Assembly (NCBI RefSeq): GCF_000980875.1
Contig: NZ_LAYO01000072.1
Coordinates: 1 to 33,533 of the forward strand
DNA length: 33,533 nucleotides
Reading direction: 5' to 3'
DNA from: Leucobacter sp. Ag1
GTDB lineage: Bacteria; Actinomycetota; Actinomycetes; Actinomycetales; Microbacteriaceae
Shown here: positions 32,210 through 33,533 of the stretch, piece after piece
How positions within the stretch are numbered: the stretch's first letter is position 1
Layout: each line of letters starts with the position of its first letter
Made by a program: the position numbers and the translations under genes
Notes under the pieces: generated by a model
Databases searched by the model: none
Seen by the model: the letters and a program-made list of their open reading frames with translations, nothing else
Told to the model about the DNA's origin: nothing

Positions 32210-33533
32210 CCATGCTCGACACCCTCTTCGGACTGATCCCCGCCGCCTCGCGCGGCCAGCAGTGGATCGCCGACGAGCTCCAGCTCGTGAACTGGGGCGG
32301 ATACGACGGGGCGCACCGCGTCCGCTTCTCGCCGACGGCGACGCTGCTGTGCGGCGGATCCGGATCCGGCAAGTCCACGCTCATGGACGCCTACATCGCG
32401 CTCATGATGCCGCACACCACACCGTTCAACGGCGCGTCCAACGGCGGCGTCGCGGGGCGGCCGCGCGGCGATGAGCAGCGCAACATCCTCTCGTACGGTC
32501 GTGGCAAGATCGACGAGTCGCGCACGGAGGAGGGCACCAAGGTGCGCGTGCTCCGCGGAGACGGCACCGACACCTGGACCGCCATCGCCGCGACCTGGCT
32601 CGATCACGACGGATCGCGGTTCACCGCCGTGCGGGCCTGGTACATCCCCGCGACGGCGCGGACGCTCGACGACACGGTGCGCGTGCGCGCGACCGTCGAC
32701 GGCCCGTTCGACCTGAGCGCGCTCGAATCGGCGGCGGGGCAGCGGCTCTCGGACGCATCGGTCCGCGCGGCCGGGCTCGAGACCGTCGCGACCGACCGCG
32801 AGTTCTCGGCACGGCTCCACTCGGTGCTCGGCATCGGGGCCGCCGGAGCCGGATCGAAGGCGATGAGCCTGCTCGCCCGGATCCAGGCCGGGCAGCAGAT
32901 CACCACCGTCGACGAGCTCTACAAGCGGATGGTGCTCGAGGAGCCCGAGACGCTGACCATCGCGGATGCGGTGGTCAGCCACTTCGACGAGCTCGAGAGC
33001 ACACGCGGTCGCATGGTGACCGCGCAGAAGCAGGTGCGCGCGCTCCGCCCGATCCGTGACATGCGCACCCGCATCGAGGAGTCGGCGGAGCGACTGCGTC
33101 TGATCGACGCGGTCGGCCGATTCTCGGACCCCGCCTCACTGGCCTCGCTCTGGCGCGCCGGGCGCCGCCTCGAACTGCTGCGCGCGGTCGAGGGGGAGCT
33201 GCAGGCGCAGAAACGCGACGCCGACGACGCGGTTCGCGTGCAGCAGACGCTGGCCGACGCGGCGGAGTCGGAGCGCGACGGCCTGCTCGAGGTGCTGCGT
33301 AACGCGGGCGGCGATCGGCTCGAGACCGCCGAACGCGAGCTCCGGGGGATCGAGCAGCGATTGACCGCGGTCCGTCAGGAGCGCGAGCGCTTCGACGGGA
33401 TCCTCGCGGTGCTCGGCGCCGAGGCCGGCACCGCGACGGAGTTCGCCGCGCTCGCCGAGACCGCGCGCGGCGCGCTCGGCGACCCGAATGCCAAGGCCGC
33501 GGCACGCGAGGCCTACGCGGACGCGCGCGGCGG
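32206..33533 (+). CDS. jetC: Wadjet SMC-like ATPase JetC (MksB-like), 5' part
   Basis: JetC is the SMC-type ATPase that drives DNA loop extrusion in Wadjet. The 442 complete codons seen here include the N-terminal ATPase half, with Walker [10 protein letters not shown] (50-58), preceded by [16 protein letters not shown]. After about residue 260 a long charged coiled coil begins (many Glu/Arg/Ala heptad-like stretches). The gene runs off the right edge, so the hinge, the second coiled coil and the Walker B half are not visible. GTG 32206 overlaps the jetB stop (GTGA); ATG 32212 is an alternative start. JetD, the topoisomerase-like nuclease, should follow. Confidence 0.9.
   Translation, partial: MTMLDTLFGLIPAASRGQQWIADELQLVNWGGYDGAHRVRFSPTATLLCGGSGSGKSTLMDAYIALMMPHTTPFNGASNGGVAGRPRGDEQRNILSYGRGKIDESRTEEGTKVRVLRGDGTDTWTAIAATWLDHDGSRFTAVRAWYIPATARTLDDTVRVRATVDGPFDLSALESAAGQRLSDASVRAAGLETVATDREFSARLHSVLGIGAAGAGSKAMSLLARIQAGQQITTVDELYKRMVLEEPETLTIADAVVSHFDELESTRGRMVTAQKQVRALRPIRDMRTRIEESAERLRLIDAVGRFSDPASLASLWRAGRRLELLRAVEGELQAQKRDADDAVRVQQTLADAAESERDGLLEVLRNAGGDRLETAERELRGIEQRLTAVRQERERFDGILAVLGAEAGTATEFAALAETARGALGDPNAKAAAREAYADARG

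Noticed and set aside
1..33533. tRNA, rRNA, insertion-sequence transposases, integrases and attachment sites
   Set aside because: None could be recognised by eye on either strand. The repeats seen are small palindromes or tandem units without an enzyme gene.

Overview
The window is high-GC actinobacterial chromosome. GTG starts, 1-4 nt gene overlaps and near-uniform G/C third positions are seen throughout. The backbone order pnp, M16 protease, dapB, small TPR-like membrane protein, thyA, dihydrofolate reductase, dapA, RNase J is, from general knowledge, a Microbacteriaceae arrangement. Leucobacter or a close relative is my best guess; this was not tested by any search.

Layout. (1) 1-1885: the N-terminal part of a secreted protein with Ig-like repeats (minus strand, cut by the window edge, unusually low GC in its first half), then a 700-bp gap full of short repeats that carries the likely pnp promoter and leader. 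(2) 1886-4220: pnp and a strong terminator. (3) 4279-11528: accessory block with a hypothetical protein, a HAD phosphatase, a complete phosphonate-type ABC transporter (PhnD, PhnC and two PhnE-like permeases), an RpiR/SIS regulator, and a thioredoxin-like/DUF4395 pair. (4) 11587-15718: M16 peptidase, FAD oxidoreductase, dapB, small membrane TPR-like protein. (5) 15719-17587: APC permease behind a roughly 200-nt structured leader and ended by a 16-bp-stem terminator. (6) 17606-21660: membrane-anchored hypothetical protein, RluA-type pseudouridine synthase, repeat array, thyA and dihydrofolate reductase. (7) 21661-23496: repeat island with three copies of a 56-nt palindrome around a minus-strand AbiEi/DUF559-type gene. 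(8) 23497-29983: dapA, rnj, then FemX-MurJ-FemX. (9) 29992-33533: jetA, jetB and the start of jetC of a Wadjet (MksFEB-type) anti-plasmid system. JetD should lie just past the right edge.

How it works together. dapA and dapB feed the diaminopimelate/lysine branch. The FemX-MurJ-FemX group probably modifies and flips lipid II, and Microbacteriaceae have an unusual group B peptidoglycan. thyA and dihydrofolate reductase make dTMP. PNPase and RNase J are RNA-decay enzymes. The phn-type block probably imports and dephosphorylates a small phosphorylated compound under RpiR control. Wadjet recognises and cleaves circular plasmids.

The most interesting items are: the Wadjet genes fused without an intergenic promoter to the RNase J/cell-wall operon; the FemX-MurJ-FemX module with an atypically composed murJ; the 56-nt palindrome family; the second interspersed hairpin family; the switch-like leader of the APC permease; and the consistent -10-like hexamers 6-7 nt before start codons, which imply many leaderless mRNAs. 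No tRNA, rRNA, CRISPR array or transposase gene was seen.
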